Source of the DNA: Elusimicrobiota bacterium | GTDB lineage: Bacteria; Elusimicrobiota; Elusimicrobia; UBA1565 | Direction: 5' to 3' | DNA: 51,930 nucleotides | Assembly (NCBI GenBank): GCA_016212885.1 | Contig: JACRDO010000083.1 | Location: 1 to 51,930 of the forward strand | Shown here: positions 25,379 to 32,683 of the stretch, piece after piece | Layout: each line of letters begins with the position of its first letter | How positions within the stretch are numbered: position 1 is the first letter of the stretch | Position numbers and translations under genes: made by a program | Notes under the pieces: generated by a model | Databases searched by the model: none | Told to the model about the DNA's origin: nothing | The model's input: only the letters and a program-made list of their open reading frames with translations

Positions 25379-26074
25379 ATGAATGAGAACAATCCCCCCA
25401 AGGCCAGCCACCGCTCGGGCCGCGCCCGCATCCTCCTGGTGGAGGACCACCCCATCGTGCGCCTGGGTCTGGCCCAGGTGCTCGGCCAGACCCAGGACCT
25501 GGAGGTCTGCAGCTTCGCGGATGACTCGCATTCCGCCCTGCGCGCCGTAGGCTCCGCGCGGCCGGACCTCATCATCGTGGACATCTCGCTCAAGACCGAA
25601 GACGGCCTGGAGCTCGTCAAGGACCTGCGCTCGCGCAAGGTCCAGACCCCGGTGCTCATCCTCTCCATGCACCAGGAAACGGTCTACGCCCCCCGGGCCA
25701 TGCGCGCCGGGGCGCAGGGCTACGTCATGAAGGGGGAGCCCACGCCGCGCCTGCTCGCCGCCGTGCGCAAGCTGCTCTCCGGAGGGATATTCTTCAGCGA
25801 AAAGGTCACCGCCGACCTCCTGCGCCGGCAGATCGGCGGCGAGCCCGTCGCGCTCTCACCGGTGGAGATGCTCACGGACAAGGAGCTGCAGATCTTCCGC
25901 TTCATCGGGCAGGGCCGGTCCACCCGGGAGATCTCCGAGACCCTGCACCGCAGCGTGAAGACCATCGAGGCGCACCGCGAGAACATCAAGGTCAAGCTGG
26001 GCATCAAGAACTCCCCCCAGCTCGTCCGGGCGGCCGTGGAGTGGGCCGCCTGCGAGGAGCGCGCCTCAGGCTAG
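25379..26074 (+). CDS. NarL/FixJ-family response regulator
   Basis: 231 residues. Receiver domain: acidic residues in RILLVEDHPIVRLGL, phospho-acceptor Asp in IIVDISLKTEDGLEL (near 63), Ser in ILILSMH-like ILSMHQ, Lys in YVMKGEPT. A linker leads to a LuxR-type HTH (about 160-222: LTDKELQIFRFIGQGRSTRE then VKTIEAHRENIKVKLGI). DNA-binding transcription factor paired with the PAS kinase upstream. Its stop codon lies inside the 17-bp palindrome at 26071-26087. Confidence 0.95.
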   Translation: MNENNPPKASHRSGRARILLVEDHPIVRLGLAQVLGQTQDLEVCSFADDSHSALRAVGSARPDLIIVDISLKTEDGLELVKDLRSRKVQTPVLILSMHQETVYAPRAMRAGAQGYVMKGEPTPRLLAAVRKLLSGGIFFSEKVTADLLRRQIGGEPVALSPVEMLTDKELQIFRFIGQGRSTREISETLHRSVKTIEAHRENIKVKLGIKNSPQLVRAAVEWAACEERASG

Positions 26075-26087
26075 GGGAATCCCCTAG
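26071..26087. repeat. 17-bp perfect palindrome over the regulator stop codon
   Basis: CTAGGGGAATCCCCTAG, symmetric around its central A/T. Possible terminator stem without a T-run, or an operator for the Rrf2 gene downstream. Confidence 0.6.
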
Positions 26088-26110
26088 TAATTAATAAGTC
26101 AACCCCCGAT

Positions 26111-26142
26111 TACCAGTATCCCGCTATTATGTGATAGTGGTA
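26111..26142. promoter_or_regulatory. Inverted repeat upstream of the Rrf2 gene, possible operator
   Basis: TACCAGTATC (26111-26120) and GATAGTGGTA (26133-26142) match as inverted arms at 9 of 10 positions with a 12-nt spacer. A TATTAT box (26125-26130) lies within the spacer, so a dimeric protein here would block the promoter. Autoregulation by the Rrf2 protein, or control by the NarL-type regulator, are both possible. Confidence 0.5.
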
Positions 26143-26188
26143 CGGCTTTATTCTGTACAGTCGCTTCGGATTCCAAGGGAGGGATTGA

Positions 26189-26584
26189 ATGGTCAAGATA
26201 CTGAACATCTCGGAAGGCTCGACGATCGCGATGCACGCGGCGATCCTGCTCTCCAAGGGCCCCGGCAAGCCCATCACCACCAACGACGCCGCCGAAAGCC
26301 TGAAGGTCTCCGCCGCGCACCTTTCGAAAGTCTTCCAGAGGCTGGCCAAGGCCGGCATCGTCCACGCGGTCCGCGGCCCCAAGGGCGGCTACCTCCTGGG
26401 CCGGCCCCTCTCCGAGATCCGCCTCATCGACGTCCTCGAGGCCGTGGAAGGGCCCATGAAGCTCAGCCGCTGCCTCATGAACTCGCCGCGCTGCGGCGAC
26501 GACGGCTGCATGCTCGGCGGCCTCCTGGAGAACATCAACAAGCAGGTCCTGCAGCAGTTCGAGAAGAGGCTCTCCGAAGTCTGA
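26189..26584 (+). CDS. Rrf2-family transcriptional regulator with cysteine cluster
   Basis: 131 residues. Winged-helix domain with SEGSTIAMHAAILLSK, AAHLSKVFQRLAKAGIVHAV and RGPKGGYLLGRPLSEI; then a cluster of three Cys, RCLMNSPRCGDDGC (about 92-105), that in IscR/NsrR/RsrR-like members binds an Fe-S cluster. It could therefore sense redox, NO or iron-sulfur status; CymR-like members control cysteine synthesis, which fits the serine acetyltransferase gene next door. A good AGGGAGG ribosome binding site precedes ATG 26189, unlike the leaderless genes around it. Preceded by the inverted repeat at 26111-26142. Confidence 0.92.
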   Translation: MVKILNISEGSTIAMHAAILLSKGPGKPITTNDAAESLKVSAAHLSKVFQRLAKAGIVHAVRGPKGGYLLGRPLSEIRLIDVLEAVEGPMKLSRCLMNSPRCGDDGCMLGGLLENINKQVLQQFEKRLSEV

Positions 26585-26601
26585 CGCGTCCGGACGGCGC
26601 A

Positions 26602-26634
26602 AAGCCCCCGCCTTCACGGCGGGGGCTTCATTTT
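26602..26634. terminator. Rho-independent terminator, probably bidirectional
   Basis: Stem AAGCCCCCGCC / GGCGGGGGCTT with loop TTCAC, followed by CATTTT. It ends the Rrf2 gene and is placed to end the convergent serine acetyltransferase transcript as well. Confidence 0.85.
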
Positions 26635-26638
26635 CCCC

Positions 26639-27535
26639 TCAGCGATCCGCGCCGGCCTGCGAGACCTTGCTGCCGGGCTCCAGGCTGCGGGTGAGCCACA
26701 CGTTGCCGCCGATCTGGGAGCCCTTGCCGATGCGCACCGTGCCCAGGATGGTGGCTCCGGCGTAGATCACCACGTCGTCCTCCACGTCCGGGTGGCGCTT
26801 GACGCCCTTGACGGGGTTGCCGTGTTCGTCGAGCGGGAAGCTCTTGGCGCCCAAGGTCACCCCTTGGTAGATGCGCACCCGGGCGCCGATGCTGCAGGTC
26901 TCCCCGATGACCACCCCGGTGCCGTGGTCGATGAAGAAGCTGGGGCCGATCTCGGCGCCGGGATGGATGTCGATGCCCGTGGCCGAGTGCGCCAGCTCCG
27001 TGATGATGCGCGGGATGAGCGGCACCTTGAGCCGGTAGAGCTCGTGGCCGATGCGCTGATTGGTGATGGCGAGTATGCCGGGATAGCAGAACACGGTCTC
27101 CGCTGGACAGGTGGCGGCGGGATCGCCCTCGTAGGCCGCCCGCACGTCGCTCATGAGCGTTTTCTGCATCGCCGGCAGGGTCTTAAGGAAATCGGCCGCG
27201 ATGGCGGCGGTCTTCTCCCGGCAGTGCCGGCAGGACCCCGTGCCCGTCAGTTCGCAGAAGAAGCAGAAGCTGCGCTCGATCTGCTCGGAGAGGATGCGGG
27301 CCGCCTCGTCGAGGGCCGCGCCCATGTGGAAACGCGTGTTATCGGACGGGATGGGCGGGGTCCCATAGAAGCCGGGGAACAGAACGCTGCGCAGCAGCTC
27401 CACGGCCCGGCGCACTTCCTCGCCGTTGGGCAGGGGGAGGTCCGGATGCTTGCGAGTCAGAGGGCTGATGCGGTCGCGGGCGTGGCTGCAGAGGGCGTCT
27501 ACGACCCCGCTGAATCGGTCTTCTCCAGTCGTCAT
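26639..27535 (-). CDS. cysE: Serine O-acetyltransferase
   Basis: 298 residues from ATG 27535, set by the TATAAT box 6 nt upstream. The N-terminal helical region (to about 150) contains a Cys-rich stretch, CFFCELTGTGSCRHC, which most CysE proteins lack. The C-terminal left-handed beta helix has the catalytic signature IDIHPGAEIGPSFFIDHGTG and VVIGETCSIGARVRIYQGVT, then hexapeptide repeats to the end. The enzyme makes O-acetylserine from serine and acetyl-CoA, the first step of cysteine synthesis. Layout (extended N terminus) resembles the EpsC/SatA type. Convergent with the Rrf2 gene. Confidence 0.93.
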   Translation of the reverse strand: MTTGEDRFSGVVDALCSHARDRISPLTRKHPDLPLPNGEEVRRAVELLRSVLFPGFYGTPPIPSDNTRFHMGAALDEAARILSEQIERSFCFFCELTGTGSCRHCREKTAAIAADFLKTLPAMQKTLMSDVRAAYEGDPAATCPAETVFCYPGILAITNQRIGHELYRLKVPLIPRIITELAHSATGIDIHPGAEIGPSFFIDHGTGVVIGETCSIGARVRIYQGVTLGAKSFPLDEHGNPVKGVKRHPDVEDDVVIYAGATILGTVRIGKGSQIGGNVWLTRSLEPGSKVSQAGADR

Positions 27536-27541
27536 GCCCGC

Positions 27542-27547
27542 ATTATA
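27542..27547 (-). promoter_or_regulatory. -10 box TATAAT, 6 nt before ATG 27535
   Basis: Minus-strand TATAATGCGGGCATG. Perfect -10; transcription should start on the ATG. Confidence 0.65.
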
Positions 27548-27566
27548 ACACTTGGGCGCTTTTTGA

Positions 27567-27572
27567 TACCAT
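27567..27572 (+). promoter_or_regulatory. -10 box TACCAT (TGATACCAT), 6 nt before ATG 27579
   Basis: TACCAT with a TGA just upstream; back to back with the TATAAT of the divergent serine acetyltransferase gene. Confidence 0.4.
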
Positions 27573-27578
27573 GAAGAC

Positions 27579-28862
27579 ATGTCCTTCATCGCCGATCTCC
27601 ATATCCACTCGAAGCATTCCCGGGCCTGCAGCCGGTCCTTGGAGCCGGGATCCCTCCACCGCTGGTGCCAGCTCAAGGGCATCGCGGTGCTGGGCACCGG
27701 CGACCTCACCCACCCCGCCTGGTCCGCCGAGCTCGAGTCCACGCTCGTGGCAGCCGAGCCCGGGCTCTACCGCCTGAGGCCGGAGCTGGAGCGCGCCCAG
27801 GACGCGAAGGTGCCGGACTCCTGCCGCGCGCCGGTGCGCTTCCTGCTGGAAGGCGAGGTCTCCTGCATCTACAAGAGGGACGGCCGGGTGCGCAAGGTCC
27901 ACCACCTGGTCTTCACCCCCTCCTTCGCCGCGGCGGAGCGCATCCGCGCCCGGCTCGGGGAGATCGGCAACATCCGCTCCGACGGCAGGCCCATCCTGGG
28001 GCTGGACTCCCGGGACCTGCTGTCCATCGTGCGCGACGCGGACCCGGAGGCCTACCTCGTTCCCGCGCATGCCTGGACCCCCCACTTCGCCGTGTTCGGC
28101 TCGGAATCCGGCTTCGATTCCCTGGAGGAATGCTTCGGGGACCTGTCCCGTGAGGTCTTCGCCATCGAGACCGGCCTCTCCTCGGACCCGCCCATGAACT
28201 GGCGGCTCTCCGCCCTGGACCGCGTCGCCCTCATATCGAACTCGGACGCCCATTCCCCGGAGAAGCTCGGCCGCGAGGCCAACCTCTTCGACTGCGAGCT
28301 CTCCTACGCCGGCCTGTTCTCCGCCATCCGCGGCCGCGACCCGAAGCGCTTCCTAAAGACCTTGGAGTTCTTCCCGGAGGAAGGGAAGTACCATGCGGAC
28401 GGGCACCGCAAGTGCAGGGCGCGCCTGGACCCCGCCGAGACCATCCGCCGGGGCGGACTCTGCCCAGCCTGCGGCAAGCCGGTCACCGTCGGGGTCCTGC
28501 ACCGGGTGGAAAAGCTGGCTGACCGGAAGAAAGGCAAGCGTCCGGCGGGGGCCGCGGACTACGAGAGCCTCATCCCCCTCAAGGAGGTCCTCGGCCAGGT
28601 CCTGCGCGTGGGCCCCGGCTCGGTCAAGGTGGACGCCCTCTACCACCGGCTCCTGGCGCTCTTCGGGCCCGAGCTGCGCATCCTGCGCGAAGTCCCCGCC
28701 GCGGAGCTGGAGCGGGAAGGCCTGCCCCTGCTGGCCCTGGCCCTGGACCGCATGCGCCAGGGCAAGGTCTCCCTGGCCGCCGGCTACGACGGCGAATACG
28801 GCGTCATCTCCCTGCTGGGCGAGGATGACTTCACCCGCAAGGCCCAGCTCTCCCTGCTTTGA
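27579..28862 (+). CDS. Endonuclease Q family protein (PHP-type DNA repair nuclease)
   Basis: 427 residues. N-terminal PHP domain with metal motifs ADLHIHSKHS (5-14), EGEVSCIY, VHHLVF, PAHAWTPHF and ISNSDAHSP (about 222). A zinc-binding element follows: HRKCRA and CPACGKPVTVGVLHRVEKLA (about 302-321), then a C-terminal helical domain (SLIPLKEVL onward). This order is that of EndoQ, which nicks DNA 5' of deaminated bases and abasic sites; it is best known in Thermococcales and occurs in some bacteria. The stop overlaps the start of a UvrD-like helicase gene (TTGA), so nuclease and helicase are made together and probably act in one repair pathway. Confidence 0.88.
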   Translation: MSFIADLHIHSKHSRACSRSLEPGSLHRWCQLKGIAVLGTGDLTHPAWSAELESTLVAAEPGLYRLRPELERAQDAKVPDSCRAPVRFLLEGEVSCIYKRDGRVRKVHHLVFTPSFAAAERIRARLGEIGNIRSDGRPILGLDSRDLLSIVRDADPEAYLVPAHAWTPHFAVFGSESGFDSLEECFGDLSREVFAIETGLSSDPPMNWRLSALDRVALISNSDAHSPEKLGREANLFDCELSYAGLFSAIRGRDPKRFLKTLEFFPEEGKYHADGHRKCRARLDPAETIRRGGLCPACGKPVTVGVLHRVEKLADRKKGKRPAGAADYESLIPLKEVLGQVLRVGPGSVKVDALYHRLLALFGPELRILREVPAAELEREGLPLLALALDRMRQGKVSLAAGYDGEYGVISLLGEDDFTRKAQLSLL

Positions 28863-30376
28863 ACGGCGCCGAGCTCGACGCGTCCCAGCGCGCCGCCGTC
28901 CTGGCGGAGGAGGGCCCGGTCATCGTGGCGGCCGGACCGGGCACGGGCAAGACCAGGGTCTTCTCCCACCGGGTGGCGCGCCTGATCCGGGACCGGGGCG
29001 CCCACCCCGGAGAGATCCTGGCCCTCACCTTCACCCGCAGCGCCGCCGCCGAGATGCGCGGCCGCGTCAAGGCCCTCCTGCCGGGGGCGCGGCTCGACGC
29101 CCTGTGGGTGGAGACCTGCCACGCCGCGGCCCTGCGCATCCTGCGCGAGGAAGCCTATCCTTTCCCGGAGCCCGCGGTGCTGGGCGAGGCGGAGCGGGCC
29201 TCCCTGCTGGAAGGCGTCGTCCCGGCCCGCGAAGCGGAAGCCCTCCTCGATGAGATCCGCGCGGCCAAGCAGCGCCTGGAGCCGCCGGAAAGCGCTCCCG
29301 GCCGGCTCTATCAGGAGCGCCTGAACAGCCGCCGGCTCCTGGATTTCGACGACCTCTTCCTCTGCGCCCTGCGCCTCTTCGAGGAGAGGCCCGAGGTCCT
29401 CAAACGCTGGCGCGACCGCTTCCGCCATGTGCTCATGGACGAGTTCCAGGACACCACTCTGGCCCAGTACCGCTTCGCCTCCCGCCTGGCCGGCCGGGAC
29501 TTCTTCGTGGTGGGAGACCCCGACCAGTCCATCTACGGCTTCGCGGGCGTCCCCTTCGACCCCTTCGCCGCCTTCGCCGAGGACCATCCGGGCTGCCGGG
29601 TCCTGCCCCTGACCGAGAACTACCGCTCCCAGGCGGTCATCCTGGACGCCGCCAGGCAGGTCATCGCGCGCAACCGGGCCCGCCTGCCCCGCCAGCTGCG
29701 CGCCTCCCTGGCGCGGGGCCTGCCCGTGGAGATCTCCGGCCATCAGAGCGACCGCCAGGAAGCCGAGATGACCGTGCGCCGCATCGAGGGCCTGCTGGGC
29801 GGGGCCAGCCGCTTCAGCGTGGACACCGGTTGGGCCGCTCGGCCCGGCGAAGGAGAACGGATTTATAGCCTCGCGGACATCGCGATCCTCTACCGGCTCA
29901 ACGCCCAGGCCCGGCTCTTCGAAAAGGCGCTGGAACGCGCGGGGCTGCCCTACACGACCTTCGGGAAGAAGACCCGGAAGGACGGCCGCGAGGTCGCGGC
30001 GGTGGAGGACCTTGAGGATTTCCGCGACGGGGCGCCCCGGCCCGCGGGCGAATCGGTGACGCTCATGACCGCGCACCGGGCCAAAGGCCTGGAGTTTGCG
30101 GTGGTGTTCCTGGCCGGGTGCGAGGACGGCGTGCTGCCCTACCGGCGCGACGGACACCCGGGCGCCGTCGAGGATGAGCGGAGGCTCTTCTATGTGGCCA
30201 TGACCCGGGCCCAGGACCGGCTCTTCCTGTCCTACGCGCGCCAGCGCTTCTTGTTCGGGAAGTCCCTGTCCCTCCCTCCCTCCCCCTTCATCTCGGACAT
30301 CGAAAGCGAGCTGCGCCGCCTGCAGCAGGCCCCCCGCCGCAAGCGGCCGCGAGGGCGCCAACCGGAGCTGTTCTGA
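28859..30376 (+). CDS. Compact UvrD/Rep-family SF1 helicase
   Basis: 505 residues from TTG 28859, which overlaps the stop of the endonuclease gene. All SF1A motifs are visible: Q motif LDASQRAAV, Walker A GPGTGKT (about 30), Ia LTFTRSAAAEM, II DEFQD (about 196), III GDPDQSIYGF, IV ENYRS, V MTAHRAKGLEFAVVFLAG (about 400) and VI YVAMTRAQDRL. UvrD is usually about 720 residues. Here the region between motifs IV and V, which normally holds domain 2B, is cut to a short link after KALERAGLPYTTFGKKTRKD, and 1B is also short. In Rep, removal of 2B relieves autoinhibition, so this form may be constitutively active or controlled by its partner. No C-terminal PcrA-type Tudor tail. Confidence 0.9.
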   Translation: MNGAELDASQRAAVLAEEGPVIVAAGPGTGKTRVFSHRVARLIRDRGAHPGEILALTFTRSAAAEMRGRVKALLPGARLDALWVETCHAAALRILREEAYPFPEPAVLGEAERASLLEGVVPAREAEALLDEIRAAKQRLEPPESAPGRLYQERLNSRRLLDFDDLFLCALRLFEERPEVLKRWRDRFRHVLMDEFQDTTLAQYRFASRLAGRDFFVVGDPDQSIYGFAGVPFDPFAAFAEDHPGCRVLPLTENYRSQAVILDAARQVIARNRARLPRQLRASLARGLPVEISGHQSDRQEAEMTVRRIEGLLGGASRFSVDTGWAARPGEGERIYSLADIAILYRLNAQARLFEKALERAGLPYTTFGKKTRKDGREVAAVEDLEDFRDGAPRPAGESVTLMTAHRAKGLEFAVVFLAGCEDGVLPYRRDGHPGAVEDERRLFYVAMTRAQDRLFLSYARQRFLFGKSLSLPPSPFISDIESELRRLQQAPRRKRPRGRQPELF

Positions 30377-30391
30377 ACCCGTGGCCCGCGC

Positions 30392-31999
30392 TCAGCGGGG
30401 GGCGTGGAAGAGGAAACGGCTTTTCACGGCCTCGGGTCCGGGGAGCAGCTGCGGCTCCTGCTCGGCGTTGAGGGCGCGCGCCTCGTCCCTGACCGCGGCG
30501 GCCGCCGCGGCATAGGCCGCGCCCAGGCTGTCCTGGCCGTCCTGCAGGGCCTTGAGGAAATGGTAGGTCAGCAGGCCGTGGCGTTTCTCCGGAGAGGACG
30601 TCGAGATCTGCCCCGCGCCCGTCGCGGTGAGCACGGCGGTGTTGGGACCCAGGGCGGCCTTGGGCGCCGCGAGCACGAGAGGCCGGGCGCCCTTGGCCAG
30701 CAGGCTGCGGCCGCCGGCGCCGGAGAAGCAGGAGTCGAGCACCACCATGACCTCCGAGGCGGGCAGCTCGCCCAGCTTCGCGTAGAGCTGCGCCAGGGGA
30801 TAGGCGGTGGACTTGAGGTAGTTGGGGTCTCCGTCCGCCGGGACCAAGTAGGCGTCGCCGCTGGCCGGGTCCGGGGCCCCGTGTCCGGAATAGTAGAAGA
30901 AGACCCGGCCGCCCGCGGCCGCCCGGTTGGGGAGCCAGGTCTCCACGACCTTGCGGATCCCCGCGAAGCTGGCCCTCTCATCGAGCAAGGTCTGGATGTT
31001 GCCTTCGCGCATGCCCATGGCCAGCAGGAACCGCTTGACCGCCTCCGCGTCGCTGCGCGAGTAGTCCGACGCCGGCAGGTCGGGATAGCGCTCCACGCCC
31101 ACCACCACCGCCAGGTCCCGCTCGCCGAAGGCCTTGGACAGCGCCGAAGGGTCCGGCTCGCCCGCGGCCAACTCCGCACCCTTGGCCGGGGCGCCCCAGG
31201 AGACGGTCGCCTGGTCCCCGGGCCACAGGAGCCCGCCGGGGTTGCCGACGCGCAACTCCACGCGGTAGAAAGGCTTGCTCCCTTCCTGCCTGGGCAGCGC
31301 CTGGATCTGCGCCGCATGGCCGGGGAAGCTGGCGCCCTCCTGCGAGGCCACGGCGAAGCGGACCGGCTGGTCCACGCCGAGCCCCGCGGCCGCGGATTGG
31401 GGCAGGGTCGCGGAAAGGCGGAGCTCGGAGAGGTCGGTCGCCACCACGAAGAACGGTTCCTGGCTCAGCTGCCCGGAGACGCGCTCGCCCTCCGACAGGT
31501 TCACGGCCGTGACCCAGCCGTCGACGGGGGACTTGATCCGGGCGCGGCGCAGGCGGCCGGCCGTGGCGATCTCCTCGACCTGGCTGCGCTGGGACTTTTC
31601 GTTCGCCGCCTCCCGCCGCTCCGAGGCCAGCAGGGACAGGTCCTCCGCGTCGCCCAGGTTGGAGCGGGTCTCCGCGCCCATGCGCTGGAGCTGGCGCGCG
31701 CGCTCGGCCTGGGTCTTGAGAAGGCCCGCATCGGCTCCCGCCCGCCCCGCTTCGGCTCCCGCCAGGCCGGCCTTGGCCTTGGACTGCTCGGCCGCCGCCG
31801 CCATGTCGGTGGTGTCCAGGACGGCCAGGATCTGCCCCTCCGAGACCCGCTCATGGAGCCGGGCCTTGACCGACATGACGATCCCCGCCACCTTGGGCCG
31901 GATGGGGACTTCCTCGACGGCTTCCAGCGGTCCGGAGACGGGCACGGCTCCAGCGGTCCCGACGGTCAGCAGCAGCGGCGCCAGCCAGAATCCTCTCAT
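30392..31999 (-). CDS. Periplasmic adaptor (HlyD/RND-MFP-like) fused to a caspase-family peptidase
   Basis: 535 residues. Signal peptide 1-18. Residues about 25-270 have the layout of a membrane fusion protein: biotinyl-lipoyl half-motif VPIRPKVAGIVMSVKARLHE then VSEGQILAVLD, an Ala/Glu/Arg-rich helical hairpin (66-150), the second half-motif RRARIKSPVDGWVTAVNLSE and GERV, and beta barrel strands to 268. Residues about 294-532 form a caspase-like domain: VVVGVERYPDLPASD at the start, catalytic His373 in YYSGHGAP, and catalytic Cys424 in VVLDSCFSGAGG, then ISTSSPEKRHGLLTYHFLKA. Both catalytic residues are kept. No RND, ABC or TolC-like gene is near, so it is not part of a standard efflux operon. 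The arrangement puts the protease in the periplasm, possibly regulated by the adaptor part. Leader of about 2-3 nt (TATAAT at 32014-32009). Confidence 0.85.
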   Translation of the reverse strand: MRGFWLAPLLLTVGTAGAVPVSGPLEAVEEVPIRPKVAGIVMSVKARLHERVSEGQILAVLDTTDMAAAAEQSKAKAGLAGAEAGRAGADAGLLKTQAERARQLQRMGAETRSNLGDAEDLSLLASERREAANEKSQRSQVEEIATAGRLRRARIKSPVDGWVTAVNLSEGERVSGQLSQEPFFVVATDLSELRLSATLPQSAAAGLGVDQPVRFAVASQEGASFPGHAAQIQALPRQEGSKPFYRVELRVGNPGGLLWPGDQATVSWGAPAKGAELAAGEPDPSALSKAFGERDLAVVVGVERYPDLPASDYSRSDAEAVKRFLLAMGMREGNIQTLLDERASFAGIRKVVETWLPNRAAAGGRVFFYYSGHGAPDPASGDAYLVPADGDPNYLKSTAYPLAQLYAKLGELPASEVMVVLDSCFSGAGGRSLLAKGARPLVLAAPKAALGPNTAVLTATGAGQISTSSPEKRHGLLTYHFLKALQDGQDSLGAAYAAAAAAVRDEARALNAEQEPQLLPGPEAVKSRFLFHAPR

Positions 32000-32008
32000 G
32001 GGACGACC

Positions 32009-32014
32009 ATTATA
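32009..32014 (-). promoter_or_regulatory. -10 box TATAAT, 9 nt before ATG 31999
   Basis: Minus-strand TATAAT in AGATATAATGG; no ribosome binding site between it and the ATG. Confidence 0.55.
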
Positions 32015-32043
32015 TCTAAATCTGGCCGCCCGGCCGGTTATGA

Positions 32044-32049
32044 TATCAT
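32044..32049 (+). promoter_or_regulatory. -10 box TATCAT, 6 nt before GTG 32056
   Basis: TGATATCAT, then CAGAGT and GTG. Predicts a leaderless mRNA beginning with GTG. Confidence 0.5.
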
Positions 32050-32055
32050 CAGAGT

Positions 32056-32625
32056 GTGGAAAGCCCCTCGTTCCTGAAGCTGGCGGCGGCGCGGCGCAGC
32101 ATCCGCGCCTTCCAGGACCGTCCCGTGGAGCGCGAGAAGCTCGAGCTCTGCCTGGAGGCGGCGCGCCTGGCCCCCTCGGCCTGCAACGCCCAGCCCTGGA
32201 AGTTCGTGGTGGTGGACGATCCGGCCCTGAGGAGGAGACTGGCGGACGCCGTGTTCTCCGGAGCCTACGCCATGAACAAGCACGCCTCCGCGGCCCCGGT
32301 CCTGGTGGCCGTGGTCTCCCAACGCGGCAGCGCCCTGGCCTGGGTGGGCAACCAGGTCCAGGGCACGGTCTTCCGGCTCGTGGACATCGGCATCTCCTGC
32401 GAGCACTTCGTCCTGCAGGCCGCGGAGCTGGGCTTGGGCACCTGCTGGCTGGGCTGGTTCGACATGAAGGCCGCCGGCCGCATCCTGGGAGTGCCGCGGG
32501 GCCACCGGGTGGAGATGTTCATCAGCGTCGGCTATCCGGCCGAGGCCCCGGATCCCCGACCCCGGAGGGCCCTGTCCGACATGAGCTCCTTCAACGGCTA
32601 CGGCCCGGGCCCCTCCGGCCCTTGA
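32056..32625 (+). CDS. Nitroreductase-family flavoprotein
   Basis: 189 residues from GTG 32056. AAARRSIRAFQDRPVEREKL near the N terminus, LAPSACNAQPWKFVVVDD (about 38-55), then GISCEHFVLQAAELGLGTCW (about 117) and a C-terminal SVGYPAE. These are the FMN-binding and dimer motifs of the nitroreductase fold. Substrates vary widely (nitroaromatics, quinones, flavin reduction). The TGA stop is part of the TTGACA box of the next gene's promoter. Confidence 0.9.
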   Translation: MESPSFLKLAAARRSIRAFQDRPVEREKLELCLEAARLAPSACNAQPWKFVVVDDPALRRRLADAVFSGAYAMNKHASAAPVLVAVVSQRGSALAWVGNQVQGTVFRLVDIGISCEHFVLQAAELGLGTCWLGWFDMKAAGRILGVPRGHRVEMFISVGYPAEAPDPRPRRALSDMSSFNGYGPGPSGP

Positions 32626-32650
32626 CAGAAAAGAGGAATCCCTTTATCCT
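32622..32650 (+). promoter_or_regulatory. Sigma70-type promoter for the gene at 32684
   Basis: TTGACA (32622-32627), 17-nt spacer, TATCCT (32645-32650). The gene then has AGAGGT as ribosome binding site. A conventional promoter, in contrast to the -10-only starts nearby. Confidence 0.75.
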
Positions 32651-32683
32651 AAAAGAGCCTTTATCCAGGCAAGAGGTACCCCT

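Noticed and set aside
23159-25672. 837-codon open frame on the minus strand
   Set aside because: Antisense to the histidine kinase and its regulator, which have complete motifs; the frame is a by-product of high GC.
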